Assembly: GCA_947473305.1 (NCBI GenBank)
Contig: CANJCB010000018.1
Location: forward strand, 1-64,000
DNA length: 64,000 nt
Direction: 5' to 3'
Origin: Rhodospirillales bacterium
GTDB taxonomy: Bacteria; Pseudomonadota; Alphaproteobacteria; ATCC43930; CGMCC-115725
A program made the translations under genes and the position numbers. Below are positions 7,903 to 15,444 of this stretch, one piece after another. Position 1 is the first letter of the stretch; each line of letters opens with the position of its first letter. The notes below the pieces were generated by a model. That model searched no databases, was not told where the DNA came from, and saw only the letters and a program-made list of their open reading frames with translations.

Positions 7903-8847
7903 ATGCTGAGCCGGACCGCCGACAACCTTTATTGGCTGGCGCGCTATGTCGAGCGGGCGGAGAATATCGCTCGCATCGTCACCGTGGGCAATCGCATGGC
8001 GAGCATGGCCCTGTCGCTGGGCAATCCCGGCAACGAGTGGGAATCGACCTTGATCGCCACCGGCTCGGAGGAAGGTTTCTTCGCCAAATACGAGGCGGCG
8101 ACTGGCCCGGACGTCATCCATTATCTCGTCCGTGACCGCGACAATCCCTCCAGCATTCTCTCGTGCCTCGAAACGGCCCGCCGCAACGCGCGCGCCGTCC
8201 GCACCGCCCTGACCGTCGACATGTGGGAGGCGCTGAACGGCACCTGGCTCAAGATGTACGAGGCGGAGGAGGCGCTCTCCGCGCCCGAGCGCCTGCTCGA
8301 TTTCCTGGAATGGGTCAAAGAGCGCTCGCTGCTCTTCAGCGGTGCCTATAACAACACGATGCTCCGCGACGACGCCTTCCATTTCACCCGGGTCGGCACC
8401 CTGATGGAGCGAGCGGATAACACGGCCCGCATCCTCGACGTCAAATACCACGTGCTGCTGCCTGGGGACGAAGGCGTGGGCGGTGCAACGGACTATTACC
8501 ATTGGCAGGCGATCCTGCGGTCGGTCTCGGCGCTGCGGAGCTATTTCTGGGTCTACAACGACCGGCTGAAGCCCTGGCTGGTCAGCGAGCTTCTGATGCT
8601 GCGGCCGGAAATGCCGCGCTCTCTGGTCAGCTGCTATGACGGCATCGTCCGGCATTTGGACGCGCTGGCGGAGAGCGGGGGCGGGCAACGCGGCGAATGC
8701 CACCGCATCGCCGGAGAGCTTTACGCGCGCCTTCGCTATGGCCGCATTCAGGATATATTTGAGGCGGGCCTCCATGAGTTCCTGACCGATTTCACCGAGC
8801 GCTCGGCCCTTCTGGGTGACGAGATCAGCAGCTTTTACCTGATTTAG
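7903..8847 (+). CDS. Alpha-E domain protein (DUF403), 314 aa
   Basis: The opening MLSRTADNLYWLARYVERAEN is diagnostic of the alpha-E family, an all-helical domain of about 310 residues that nearly always accompanies the circularly permuted ATP-grasp and transglutaminase-like proteins. Further conserved-looking pieces are RDNPSSILSCLETARRNAR and DRLKPWLVSELLML. No enzymatic residues are known. It follows the ATP-grasp gene by 4 bases and precedes the transglutaminase gene by 13. In published predictions the alpha-E protein is a partner in a peptide-ligation or tagging system; that role remains inference. Confidence 0.9.
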   Translation: MLSRTADNLYWLARYVERAENIARIVTVGNRMASMALSLGNPGNEWESTLIATGSEEGFFAKYEAATGPDVIHYLVRDRDNPSSILSCLETARRNARAVRTALTVDMWEALNGTWLKMYEAEEALSAPERLLDFLEWVKERSLLFSGAYNNTMLRDDAFHFTRVGTLMERADNTARILDVKYHVLLPGDEGVGGATDYYHWQAILRSVSALRSYFWVYNDRLKPWLVSELLMLRPEMPRSLVSCYDGIVRHLDALAESGGGQRGECHRIAGELYARLRYGRIQDIFEAGLHEFLTDFTERSALLGDEISSFYLI

Positions 8848-8860
8848 CGATAAAGCATTC

Positions 8861-9676
8861 ATGCGCCTCATCGTTCGGCATCGGACCACCTACAGCTATG
8901 CGTCGCCGGTTTTCGCGGCGATCCAGACGCTTCGGCTGACGCCGCGCAGCTACGAGGCGCTGGCGGTGCATCGCTGGTCGGTGCGCAGCGACCAGCGGCG
9001 GCCGCTTCCGAGTTTCACGGACGGTTTCGGCAACATCACCCATTGTCACTCGGTGGTGCAGGCGCATACCGAAGCGACGATCTTCGTCGAGGGGGAGGTC
9101 GAAACGACCAATACCTTCGGCATCGTCCGGGGCGCGACGGAGCCCTTGCCGCCCATGTTCTACCTGCGCCGCACGCCGCTCACCGAGGCCGACGAGGCGA
9201 TCCAGGCGATGGCGGGCGAGATCGTGTCGGAGCGGTCGCCTTTGAAGCGCCTCCATGCCCTGCTTAATCTCGTGCGGGAGCGCGTCGACTATCGGATCGG
9301 CGCCACCGATCCCTCGACGACCGCCGCGCAGGCGCTGGCTGAGGGGGCGGGGGTTTGCCAGGATCACGCCCATCTTTTCATAGCGGCCGCGCGACATCTC
9401 GGGGTGCCGGCGCGTTATCTGGGCGGTTACCTCTGGACAGGCGTCGAGTCGCAAGATTATCAAGCCTCTCATGCCTGGGCGGAGGCTTTCGTGCCGGACC
9501 TGGGCTGGGTTGGTTTCGATGCCGCCAACCGCATCTGCACGACGGAGGCCTACATCCGCACGAGCATTGGATTAGATTATTGGTCGGCTTCCCCGGTCCG
9601 GGGTGTCCGGCGGGGTGCGGCCGACGAGACGCTGGCGGTGCGGGTCCAGGTCGAACAGGCCGGGCAGGAGCAATGA
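8861..9676 (+). CDS. Transglutaminase-like cysteine protease (271 aa)
   Basis: A bacterial transglutaminase-like protein with the N-terminal beta domain typical of this family (about 1-85) and a papain-like core. The catalytic triad is intact: Cys166 in GVCQDHAH, His204 in ASHAWAEAF and Asp220 in GFDAANR. There is no signal peptide or membrane segment, so it is cytoplasmic. Members of this family next to alpha-E and ATP-grasp genes are thought to act as peptidases or amidases rather than protein cross-linkers. Its TGA overlaps a possible upstream ATG of the Anbu gene (ATGA), indicating tight coupling in the cluster. Confidence 0.9.
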   Translation: MRLIVRHRTTYSYASPVFAAIQTLRLTPRSYEALAVHRWSVRSDQRRPLPSFTDGFGNITHCHSVVQAHTEATIFVEGEVETTNTFGIVRGATEPLPPMFYLRRTPLTEADEAIQAMAGEIVSERSPLKRLHALLNLVRERVDYRIGATDPSTTAAQALAEGAGVCQDHAHLFIAAARHLGVPARYLGGYLWTGVESQDYQASHAWAEAFVPDLGWVGFDAANRICTTEAYIRTSIGLDYWSASPVRGVRRGAADETLAVRVQVEQAGQEQ

Positions 9677-9702
9677 CCGCCCGGATCACCAAGGGTGGGA
9701 AA

Positions 9703-10458
9703 ATGACCTATTGTGTGGGGCTCGATCTGAAAGACGGGCTCGTTATGCTGTCCGACACGCGCACCAATGCGGGCGTCGACAACATCTCGATCTTCTCGAA
9801 GATGCATGTCTTCGAGGTGCCGGGGCAGCGGGTCCTGATCCTGTTGGCGGCCGGCAACCTGGCGATCACCCAGTCTGTCGTGAACCTTCTGAACGAAGGG
9901 ATCGAGATCGACGGTGAGGTCGAAACCCCCCTGACGGTACGCAGCATGTTTCGCGGCGCCCAACTCGTGGGCGAGGCCGTGCGCCGGGTCTATCGGACGG
10001 ACGGGCCTGCGCTGGCGGCGCAAAACGTCAACTTCGAGGCTTCCTTCCTGCTGGGCGGCCAGATCAAGGACCGCAACATGCGGCTCTTCCAGATCTATTC
10101 CGCCGGCAATTTTATCGAGGCCACGCCGGATACGCCCTTTCTACAGATCGGCGAGCACAAATACGGCAAGCCGATCCTCGACCGCGCCGCCCGCCACGAC
10201 ACCGATCTCTACGACGGGGTGAAGCTGGCGCTCGTTTCGATGGATTCGACCTTGCGAAGCAATCTGACCGTCGGCTTGCCGATCGACCTGCTGGTCTATC
10301 GGCGCGATGCCCTGCACGTGGAGTTGCGACGCCGCCTCACCGAGGACGACGACTATTTCCGGATGATCCGCGACCGCTGGTCGGAGGCGTTGCGCGAAGC
10401 CTATCGAACGATCCCGCGTCCCGAATGGGCCGTTGCGGCGCCAGGAGCTGCCGAATGA
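9703..10458 (+). CDS. Proteasome-like peptidase Anbu (251 aa)
   Basis: This is Anbu (also called bacterial proteasome homologue), an Ntn hydrolase related to proteasome beta subunits. After Met removal, Thr1 of TYCVGLDL becomes the nucleophile; Asp17 in LSDTRTNAG and Lys32 in IFSKMHVF complete the expected Thr-Asp-Lys set. I prefer the ATG at 9703 because it places Thr directly after Met; another in-frame ATG at 9673, overlapping the transglutaminase stop, would add ten residues and bury Thr unless processed. Length agrees with the family (about 240-250). Family members assemble into open ring-like oligomers and have no confirmed substrate. The stop overlaps the next start as ATGA. Confidence 0.9.
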   Translation: MTYCVGLDLKDGLVMLSDTRTNAGVDNISIFSKMHVFEVPGQRVLILLAAGNLAITQSVVNLLNEGIEIDGEVETPLTVRSMFRGAQLVGEAVRRVYRTDGPALAAQNVNFEASFLLGGQIKDRNMRLFQIYSAGNFIEATPDTPFLQIGEHKYGKPILDRAARHDTDLYDGVKLALVSMDSTLRSNLTVGLPIDLLVYRRDALHVELRRRLTEDDDYFRMIRDRWSEALREAYRTIPRPEWAVAAPGAAE

Positions 10459-10907
10459 GTGCCGCCCACGCCCTTCACGTGCTCGCCGCCGTCCTTTGGG
10501 TGGGCGGCATGTTCTTCGCCTATATGATCCTGCGCCCCTCGGCGGGGCCGCTGGAGCCGCCGGATCGCCTCTCGCTCTGGGCGCGGGTGTTCCAGCGCTT
10601 TTTCGGCTGGGTCTGGGGCAGCATCCTCGTTCTGCTGGTGAGCGGCTACGGGATGATCCACCTGGAGTTCGGCGGCTTCGCCCATCTGCCGATCTACATC
10701 AACGTGATGCAGGGGCTGGGCTGGATCATGGTGCTGATGTTTCTGCACCTTTTCTTCGCGCCCTGGAAACGCTTCCGCCGGCTCGTGGCGGCAGGTGATT
10801 TTCCCGCCGCGAAGGACCAGCTCGAACAGATCCGCATGATCGTGAAGATCAATCTGGGGATCGGGCTGGTCGTCGTCCTCGTGGCGGGCAGCGGGCGCTA
10901 TTGGTGA
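10455..10907 (+). CDS. CopD-type integral membrane protein (150 aa)
   Basis: A small membrane protein with about four predicted helices (near residues 4-24, 51-71, 80-100 and 127-147) and the CopD-family opening HVLAAVLWVGGMFFAYMIL. His and Met residues in the helices (HALH, HLEFGGF, HLFFAPW) could bind haem or copper, as proposed for relatives, but nothing here proves it. The ATG overlaps the Anbu stop (ATGA), so translation is probably coupled. A membrane component is not a standard part of the Anbu neighbourhood as I know it, so it may be either a functional addition or a passenger. Confidence 0.78.
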   Translation: MSAAHALHVLAAVLWVGGMFFAYMILRPSAGPLEPPDRLSLWARVFQRFFGWVWGSILVLLVSGYGMIHLEFGGFAHLPIYINVMQGLGWIMVLMFLHLFFAPWKRFRRLVAAGDFPAAKDQLEQIRMIVKINLGIGLVVVLVAGSGRYW

Positions 10908-10920
10908 GGGGCGGCGCCGC

Positions 10921-12651
10921 TCACTTGTGATCCATAATCCAGACGCCGTCCCAATTGGGGCGCGGCGGCTGGGTCGAGAGAACCTCGATCCGATGAAGGA
11001 AGGTGACTGACGGACCGTCGCCGGGCTTGATCTCTAGGCAGGCGTCGAAAGCGTCCTTGGCCTTGTCCCATTCCTGCGCCCGATAGGCCGCAAGTCCTTC
11101 GGCGAAGTGCTCCTTCAGCTTCTCCTGCGCCGGCGTCAAGGCGCCCTTGCGGGCCATGACCTCGAAAACCTCCTGAGGTTCGGTCTTGCCCACCACCACC
11201 AGGCGGTCGATCTCCCGCGTCTCGATATAGGAGGATGCAAGGGCCGCCGTCGCGCCCGAGATCAGCACGCGGTTCTGATAGGCCTTGTTGGCGCTTTCGA
11301 GGCGCGAGGCGAAATTGACCGTGTCGCCCATGACGGTGTAGCTCATCATGAAGTCGGAGCCGATGTTGCCTACCAGCGCGTCGCCCGTGGCGATCCCGAC
11401 CCGCATGTCGATCTTCGGGATGCCCGTCCGCATCCCGAGGAGATCCATCACCTCGGCATGGAGCGGCTCCAGGCGCTCCAGCATTTCGAGCGCCGCGAGA
11501 CAGGCCAACCCGGCCTGCTCCCCCTCGGAGACGAAGGGAGGCCCCCAATAGGCCATGATGGCGTCGCCGATATATTTGTCGATCACGCCGCGCTGGTTGC
11601 GGATCGGCTCAGACATGGTGGTGAGATAGCGGTTCATGACCTTGACCAGGCCCTGCGGCGTCATGCCCTCGCTGAAGGCCGTGAAACCCTTCATGTCGCA
11701 GAAGAGGATCGTCATGACGCGGCGCTGCCCCTCGCCTTGGGCGATGGCGGGGTGATCGATGATGCCTTCCACCACGCGCGGATCGATATAGCGGCCGAAG
11801 GTTTCACGGATCCGCTCCTTGATCCGAAGCTGCTCCGTCATGCGGTTAAACGATTCGGTAAGCCGGCCGACCTCGTCGTGGCTATGGACGGGCACGACGA
11901 TGTCGAGATGGCCGTCCTCGATCGCCTTGGTGCCCTCCAATAGCCGTCGCATTGGCCGCGCCACGCCGCCGCCGATCAATGTCGCGCTGCCGAGACCCAG
12001 AAGCGCGGCGAGGCCCGTTAGCACGGCGCCGATCACCACCACCCTGCTCTGGTCTTTGCGGGTTGCGGCCGTCGCCTCGCGCAACAGGCCCTGCATGTCG
12101 TGACGGATGTTTTCCACGCGCAGGTTGATTTCGTCGCGCATGGTCTCGATCCGCCGCATCTCGTCGGCGCGTTCCATCGCATTGCCGGTGGCGAGGGCGC
12201 GCAGGAGCCGGGCGGCCTCGTCCATGTAGTGGCGCTGCTCGTCCTCCAGCAAGGCGAGGATCCTGGTGTCCATGCGGGCCAGTGCCACGGGATCGGCGAA
12301 GGCGTTGCCGCTGGCGATCTCGGCGTTGATGACCGTCCGGGCAGCCTGCAGCTCCTCGGCGAATTCCATGCCTTTCTTGTCGAACATGGTGCGGTCGGTG
12401 GCCACTGTCTGCTCGTCCATCGGGGACACCCCCGCGGCGATGAGCAAGCGTCGCAGCGCCAGTGCCTGTTCGAGTGAGCGGACATTGGCCCGGGCCAGGT
12501 TGGAGTAAGCCGGGATATAGTCGCTGGTGAGCCGGTCGATGCGGGATCCCACCTCGTTAGCCATGTAAAACGACAGGGAAGAGGCAAGCGCCATAAGCGC
12601 GACCAGCCCCATGGCAGTCGCGAGGATCTTGCGTGCGATCGACATCTTCAT
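10921..12651 (-). CDS. Membrane class III adenylate/guanylate cyclase with HAMP (576 aa)
   Basis: Domains in order: membrane helix about 9-30, a periplasmic helical sensor of about 170 residues, second membrane helix 204-228, HAMP about 229-281, and a class III cyclase catalytic domain about 308-490. Metal-binding aspartates are Asp319 (FCDMKGF) and Asp363 (IGDAIMA); the later VMGDTVNFASRLE segment is canonical. A TPR-like C-terminal segment (residues from about 505) is common in these proteins. I start at 12651, where GAGGGGG lies upstream. It should make cAMP or cGMP in response to a periplasmic signal. It converges with the CopD gene and diverges from a CheY-like gene. Confidence 0.88.
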   Translation of the reverse strand: MKMSIARKILATAMGLVALMALASSLSFYMANEVGSRIDRLTSDYIPAYSNLARANVRSLEQALALRRLLIAAGVSPMDEQTVATDRTMFDKKGMEFAEELQAARTVINAEIASGNAFADPVALARMDTRILALLEDEQRHYMDEAARLLRALATGNAMERADEMRRIETMRDEINLRVENIRHDMQGLLREATAATRKDQSRVVVIGAVLTGLAALLGLGSATLIGGGVARPMRRLLEGTKAIEDGHLDIVVPVHSHDEVGRLTESFNRMTEQLRIKERIRETFGRYIDPRVVEGIIDHPAIAQGEGQRRVMTILFCDMKGFTAFSEGMTPQGLVKVMNRYLTTMSEPIRNQRGVIDKYIGDAIMAYWGPPFVSEGEQAGLACLAALEMLERLEPLHAEVMDLLGMRTGIPKIDMRVGIATGDALVGNIGSDFMMSYTVMGDTVNFASRLESANKAYQNRVLISGATAALASSYIETREIDRLVVVGKTEPQEVFEVMARKGALTPAQEKLKEHFAEGLAAYRAQEWDKAKDAFDACLEIKPGDGPSVTFLHRIEVLSTQPPRPNWDGVWIMDHK

Positions 12652-12802
12652 GTGCTGGAGCCCCCTCGTATTCCCTCGCCACTCTGCCAGTAAAATCACG
12701 CTTATCTTGCGAATTGTTTGTTAAGATCGATTTTCTATCTGGGAGACATATATTCCAAGATATGCGATTTATTAGCGTAACCGGTGCTGGCGGAGAGGAA
12801 AC

Positions 12803-13171
12803 ATGGCCCTGGTACTGGTTGTCGAGGACGAGCAGAAAATGCGCCGGATGGTGGCCCGTGTTCTCGCGGGGCGCGGCCATTTGGTGCTTGAGGCAGAAAA
12901 CGGGAACGAGGCGTTGGCGCTCCTCGCCAAGGGCCCGCCGGATCTGGTGATCACCGATCTCTTCATGCCGGATAAGGAAGGGATCGAAACCATCCGGGCG
13001 ATCCGCCAGGATCATCCCGATCTGCCGATCATCGCCATGACCGGAGGCGGGTATCACAACAATCTAGAACTGCTCGCCATGGCGGAAAAATTCGGCGCCA
13101 ATGCTCGCCTGGCCAAACCCTTTCGATCCGAAGAGCTGCTGGCCGTCGTCGCGAAGGTACTGGGGACCTAG
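12803..13171 (+). CDS. Stand-alone response regulator receiver protein (122 aa)
   Basis: A single CheY-like receiver domain without an output domain. The acidic pair is Glu8-Asp9 (VVEDE), the phosphoacceptor is Asp52 (VITDLFMPD), Thr80 (AMTGG) is the switch residue and Lys105 (LAKPF) the conserved lysine. GGAGAGGAA precedes the ATG. It would be phosphorylated by a histidine kinase not present in this window. It diverges from the cyclase gene across an AT-rich 151-base region, so shared regulation is possible. Output unknown. Confidence 0.88.
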   Translation: MALVLVVEDEQKMRRMVARVLAGRGHLVLEAENGNEALALLAKGPPDLVITDLFMPDKEGIETIRAIRQDHPDLPIIAMTGGGYHNNLELLAMAEKFGANARLAKPFRSEELLAVVAKVLGT

Positions 13172-13257
13172 GGCGCCGCTCATCGGTTCGGACGCTCGGC
13201 GAGGAGATCGTCGAGGCGATTTGACCTTCCGACGATCCGGCGGCAGTATCGCCGCCC

Positions 13258-13635
13258 ATGAAACTGCTTCTATCGACCGCTCTTGTCGCGAGCCTGGCTT
13301 TCCCCGTTCTCGCCGCCGATCCGCGTGCGGAAAGCAAGGTGGTGATCACCGGCTGGGGAACCCAGAGCTGCGCCACCTTCAACGCCAATGAAGGCGCGCG
13401 AAGCGGAGCGGCCGATTGGGTGATGGGTTTCCTCTCGGGCGTCAATTGGGAAGATCCCAAGAACCGCAACCGGGGGGAGGATACCACCAATGCGGGCATC
13501 GTCGGCTGGCTCGGCAACTACTGTCGAGCCCACCCGGACGATTACATCATGCAAGCGGCGATGACGCTCACCATGTCCTTCGAGAAGACGGTTCCCGAAA
13601 AGCCCCCATCGCCTCCCGCCAAGCGCGGTAAATAA
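13258..13635 (+). CDS. Exported small protein with a Cys pair (125 aa)
   Basis: Residues 1-19 are a Sec signal peptide ending ALA-type before DPRAESK. The mature domain of about 105 residues has two cysteines, in QSCATFN and GNYCRAHP, well placed to form one disulfide in the periplasm, and a hydrophobic WVMGFLSGVNW segment between them. The pattern is loosely like small HdeA- or Rap1a-type periplasmic proteins, but I cannot assign a family. The C-terminus is proline- and lysine-rich. It ends 11 bases from the stop of the converging 81-residue gene. Function unknown. Confidence 0.7.
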   Translation: MKLLLSTALVASLAFPVLAADPRAESKVVITGWGTQSCATFNANEGARSGAADWVMGFLSGVNWEDPKNRNRGEDTTNAGIVGWLGNYCRAHPDDYIMQAAMTLTMSFEKTVPEKPPSPPAKRGK

Positions 13636-13646
13636 CCCGCTTCCCG

Positions 13647-13892
13647 TTATCCGATCCAGGCGATATCGCGGTAGTCGATCGCGGTCCGCAGGGGCATGCC
13701 GTCATATTCGACTTCGATCTCGATGCCGTCATGGTCGGAGTCCGAGCCGGTAACCTTGCCGACGATCTCTCCGATGATGCGCTCGCCGTCCTTCATTTCG
13801 ATGATGACCTTGGAGTGCCCGATGAAGGCGGCGATATCCGCGGTTTGGCGGATGCGGGCAAGGTCCGGGGGATCGATGATGTAAGTGGCCAT
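13647..13892 (-). CDS. Conserved-looking small cytoplasmic protein (81 aa), unknown
   Basis: The ATG at 13892 is chosen because AAAGGAG lies just upstream; the frame is open ten codons further. The protein is acidic, has no signal peptide or membrane segment, and looks like a compact beta-rich domain (KVIIEMKDGERIIGEIVGKVTG reads like strands joined by turns, reminiscent of SH3- or Sm-like barrels). An exact EcfG-type promoter lies 22 to 46 bases upstream of the start codon, so expression under general stress is likely. No family is recognised. Confidence 0.65.
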   Translation of the reverse strand: MATYIIDPPDLARIRQTADIAAFIGHSKVIIEMKDGERIIGEIVGKVTGSDSDHDGIEIEVEYDGMPLRTAIDYRDIAWIG

Positions 13893-13913
13893 GTCAAACT
13901 CCTTTGAGTTCGA

Positions 13914-13938
13914 AACGGCCAATTCCCTAGGAGGTTCC
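13914..13938 (-). promoter_or_regulatory. EcfG-type general stress promoter (GGAAC-N16-CGTT, minus strand)
   Basis: Read on the minus strand, GGAAC (13938-13934) and CGTT (13917-13914) are 16 bases apart, an exact consensus match, just upstream of the 81-residue gene starting at 13892. Function inferred from sequence alone. Confidence 0.6.
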
Positions 13939-13996
13939 GGGACTTGTGCGCTATCTCACACTTGTCCCGTGAGTGTCCCGGATAGCACGACGGGAC
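13938..13996. promoter_or_regulatory. Array of four CGGGAC half-sites in a divergent promoter region
   Basis: CGGGAC occurs at 13938-13943 and 13991-13996 and its reverse, GTCCCG, at 13964-13969 and 13975-13980. They form two dyads, CGGGAC-N20-GTCCCG and GTCCCG-N10-CGGGAC. Nested inside the first is TGTGC-N6-TCACA (13945-13960), one mismatch from a CRP-type site. The region lies between the divergent genes at 13892 and 14139, so an operator is plausible. The binding protein is unknown. Confidence 0.45.
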
Positions 13997-14070
13997 GGGG
14001 TTTAATCCCATTAAGGATCGTCTGACCCTTTCGGCGGCGGCGACTCCGGAAAATCGTAAATCTTCTGTTC

Positions 14071-14095
14071 GGAACCCTCCCCGCGGGGGCCGGTT
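14071..14095 (+). promoter_or_regulatory. EcfG-like promoter, one mismatch (GGAAC-N16-GGTT)
   Basis: GGAAC at 14071-14075 and GGTT at 14092-14095 are 16 bases apart, 44 bases before the start codon of the small lipoprotein gene at 14139. One base of the -10 half differs from CGTT. Confidence 0.4.
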
Positions 14096-14138
14096 GACCG
14101 GTGGCGATCCCGCCGAAATCAATCGACTGGAGGAGAAG

Positions 14139-14321
14139 ATGAAAAAATCTCTTATTGTGGCCAGCCTGCTCATCGGGGCGTCCGGGCTGCTGCTCGGCGC
14201 CTGCGACAACTCTCCAGACCAGCGGGCAGCCTATCAAAGGAACTTCGACGCCGGGGTCACGCCCTCCGGCGACGTCTTGCCCACAGCCGAAAAGCCGATG
14301 ACCGGCGCACCGGGGCGTTGA
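14139..14321 (+). CDS. Small predicted lipoprotein (60 aa)
   Basis: A GGAGGAGAAG ribosome binding site precedes the ATG at 14139. The protein is a signal peptide with lipobox LLLGAC (Cys22) plus only about 38 mature residues (DNSPDQRAAYQRN), polar and without recognisable fold. Short entericidin-like lipoproteins have this layout, but there is no specific similarity I can vouch for. A GGAAC-type stress promoter may drive it. It is followed by the converging tRNA-His gene. Confidence 0.65.
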   Translation: MKKSLIVASLLIGASGLLLGACDNSPDQRAAYQRNFDAGVTPSGDVLPTAEKPMTGAPGR

Positions 14322-14390
14322 GGAAGCGGCAATCTCTTCCGCAGCGCCATGCGCTAAGTGGACAGGCTGCTGTCTGGGATATGAAGGGAA

Positions 14391-14468
14391 TGGGGCGAGT
14401 GACCGGAATTGAACCGGCGACATCCAGAATCACAATCTGGCGCTCTAACCAACTGAGCTACACCCGCC
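14391..14468 (-). tRNA. tRNA-His (GTG), CCA encoded
   Basis: The minus strand folds as a tRNA: seven-pair acceptor stem (one G-T pair), D arm AGCTCAGTTGGTTAGAGC, anticodon loop TTGTGAT giving anticodon GTG, and T arm with GGTTCAATTCC. The extra 5' G at 14468 opposite discriminator C is the identity feature of tRNA-His. The 3' CCA is encoded at 14393-14391. Confidence 0.95.
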
Positions 14469-14479
14469 ACCGCGGCGAG

Positions 14480-14508
14480 ATCCTAGCGCGTTCAGGCTGG
14501 GGCGTCAA
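14480..14508 (-). promoter_or_regulatory. Sigma-70-type promoter of tRNA-His
   Basis: On the minus strand TTGACG (14508-14503), a 17-base spacer and TAGGAT (14485-14480) precede the tRNA by 11 bases, with a GC-rich discriminator typical of stable-RNA promoters. Confidence 0.7.
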
Positions 14509-14521
14509 GCAAATGACCTGC

Positions 14522-15304
14522 CTAAACCACCGGTGACATGCCGCCATCGACGTTGAGCGCGGTGCCGGTGATATAGGATCCGGCGTCCGATGCGAGGAAG
14601 CAGGCGATATTGGCGAATTCCTCGGGTCGACCCATGCGGCCCAGCGGGATCTTTTCGCCGCGCATCTTGACATAATCCTCGAATTTCATGTCCGGGGCGC
14701 GGCTTCGATGGCCGCGCACGACCTGATCGGACACGATCGATCCGACCAGCAGCGCATTGACCAGAACCCCGTGTGGCGCTCCTTCGCCCGCGACCACCTT
14801 GGTCAGGGCCATGCCGGCGGCGCGTGTCACCTCGGTCGGCGCGCCGCCACCCACCTGCGCCTTGGCGGCGATGCTCAGCACATTGATGATCCGGCCCCAT
14901 TTGCGCTCTTTCATTGCCGGAAAGGCCAGGCGGATGAAACGGATGGCTCCGAAGAACTTCACGTCGAGATCGTCCTGCCACATCTGGTCGGTGACATCCT
15001 CGATCCTGCCCCGGATTGACCCACCGGCGTTATTAACGAGGATATCGATCTTGCCGAGTTCCGCATTGACCTTTGCCCAAGCCCCGGCGATATCCTCAGC
15101 TTTTCCGACATCGCAAGGATAGGCGACGACGCGGCCCTTCGCCGTCGCGGCAACGGACGCGCGGGCGGCCTCCAATGTCTTGGGGTCGCGGGCCAGAATC
15201 GCCACATCGGCGCCGGACCTCGCGAATTCGGTGGCCATCGCCAGCCCGAGGCCCTTGCTGCCTCCCGTTACCAGCGCCGAACGCCCATCGAGCCTGATTT
15301 CCAT
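14522..15304 (-). CDS. SDR-family protein with degenerate catalytic tetrad (260 aa)
   Basis: The fold is a short-chain dehydrogenase: cofactor loop TGGSKGLG (13-20), CDV near 64-66, NNAGG at 91-95 and a C-terminal GTALNVDGGM. GGAGGAA precedes the ATG at 15304; upstream in-frame starts are less likely. Aligning the tetrad to BdhA in this window, Ser144 is kept but Asn becomes Lys116, Tyr becomes Thr157 (PTEVTR in place of YxxxK) and Lys becomes Arg161. Cofactor binding is probably intact, but classical proton-relay chemistry is not possible. It may be an inactive or differently acting SDR. It stands alone, upstream of tRNA-His. Confidence 0.85.
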   Translation of the reverse strand: MEIRLDGRSALVTGGSKGLGLAMATEFARSGADVAILARDPKTLEAARASVAATAKGRVVAYPCDVGKAEDIAGAWAKVNAELGKIDILVNNAGGSIRGRIEDVTDQMWQDDLDVKFFGAIRFIRLAFPAMKERKWGRIINVLSIAAKAQVGGGAPTEVTRAAGMALTKVVAGEGAPHGVLVNALLVGSIVSDQVVRGHRSRAPDMKFEDYVKMRGEKIPLGRMGRPEEFANIACFLASDAGSYITGTALNVDGGMSPVV

Positions 15305-15444
15305 GAGTTCCTCCGCGAATTTCAACTTTTCTAGCGGCTGCGGCGCCAAAGGGCGATTTGAAATCGTTGGATTGTTGAAACCGACCCTTTTTAATGGGGC
15401 TCGCGGGGATGACCGGTCCGTCGAGATGGATTAGAGTATCGGTT

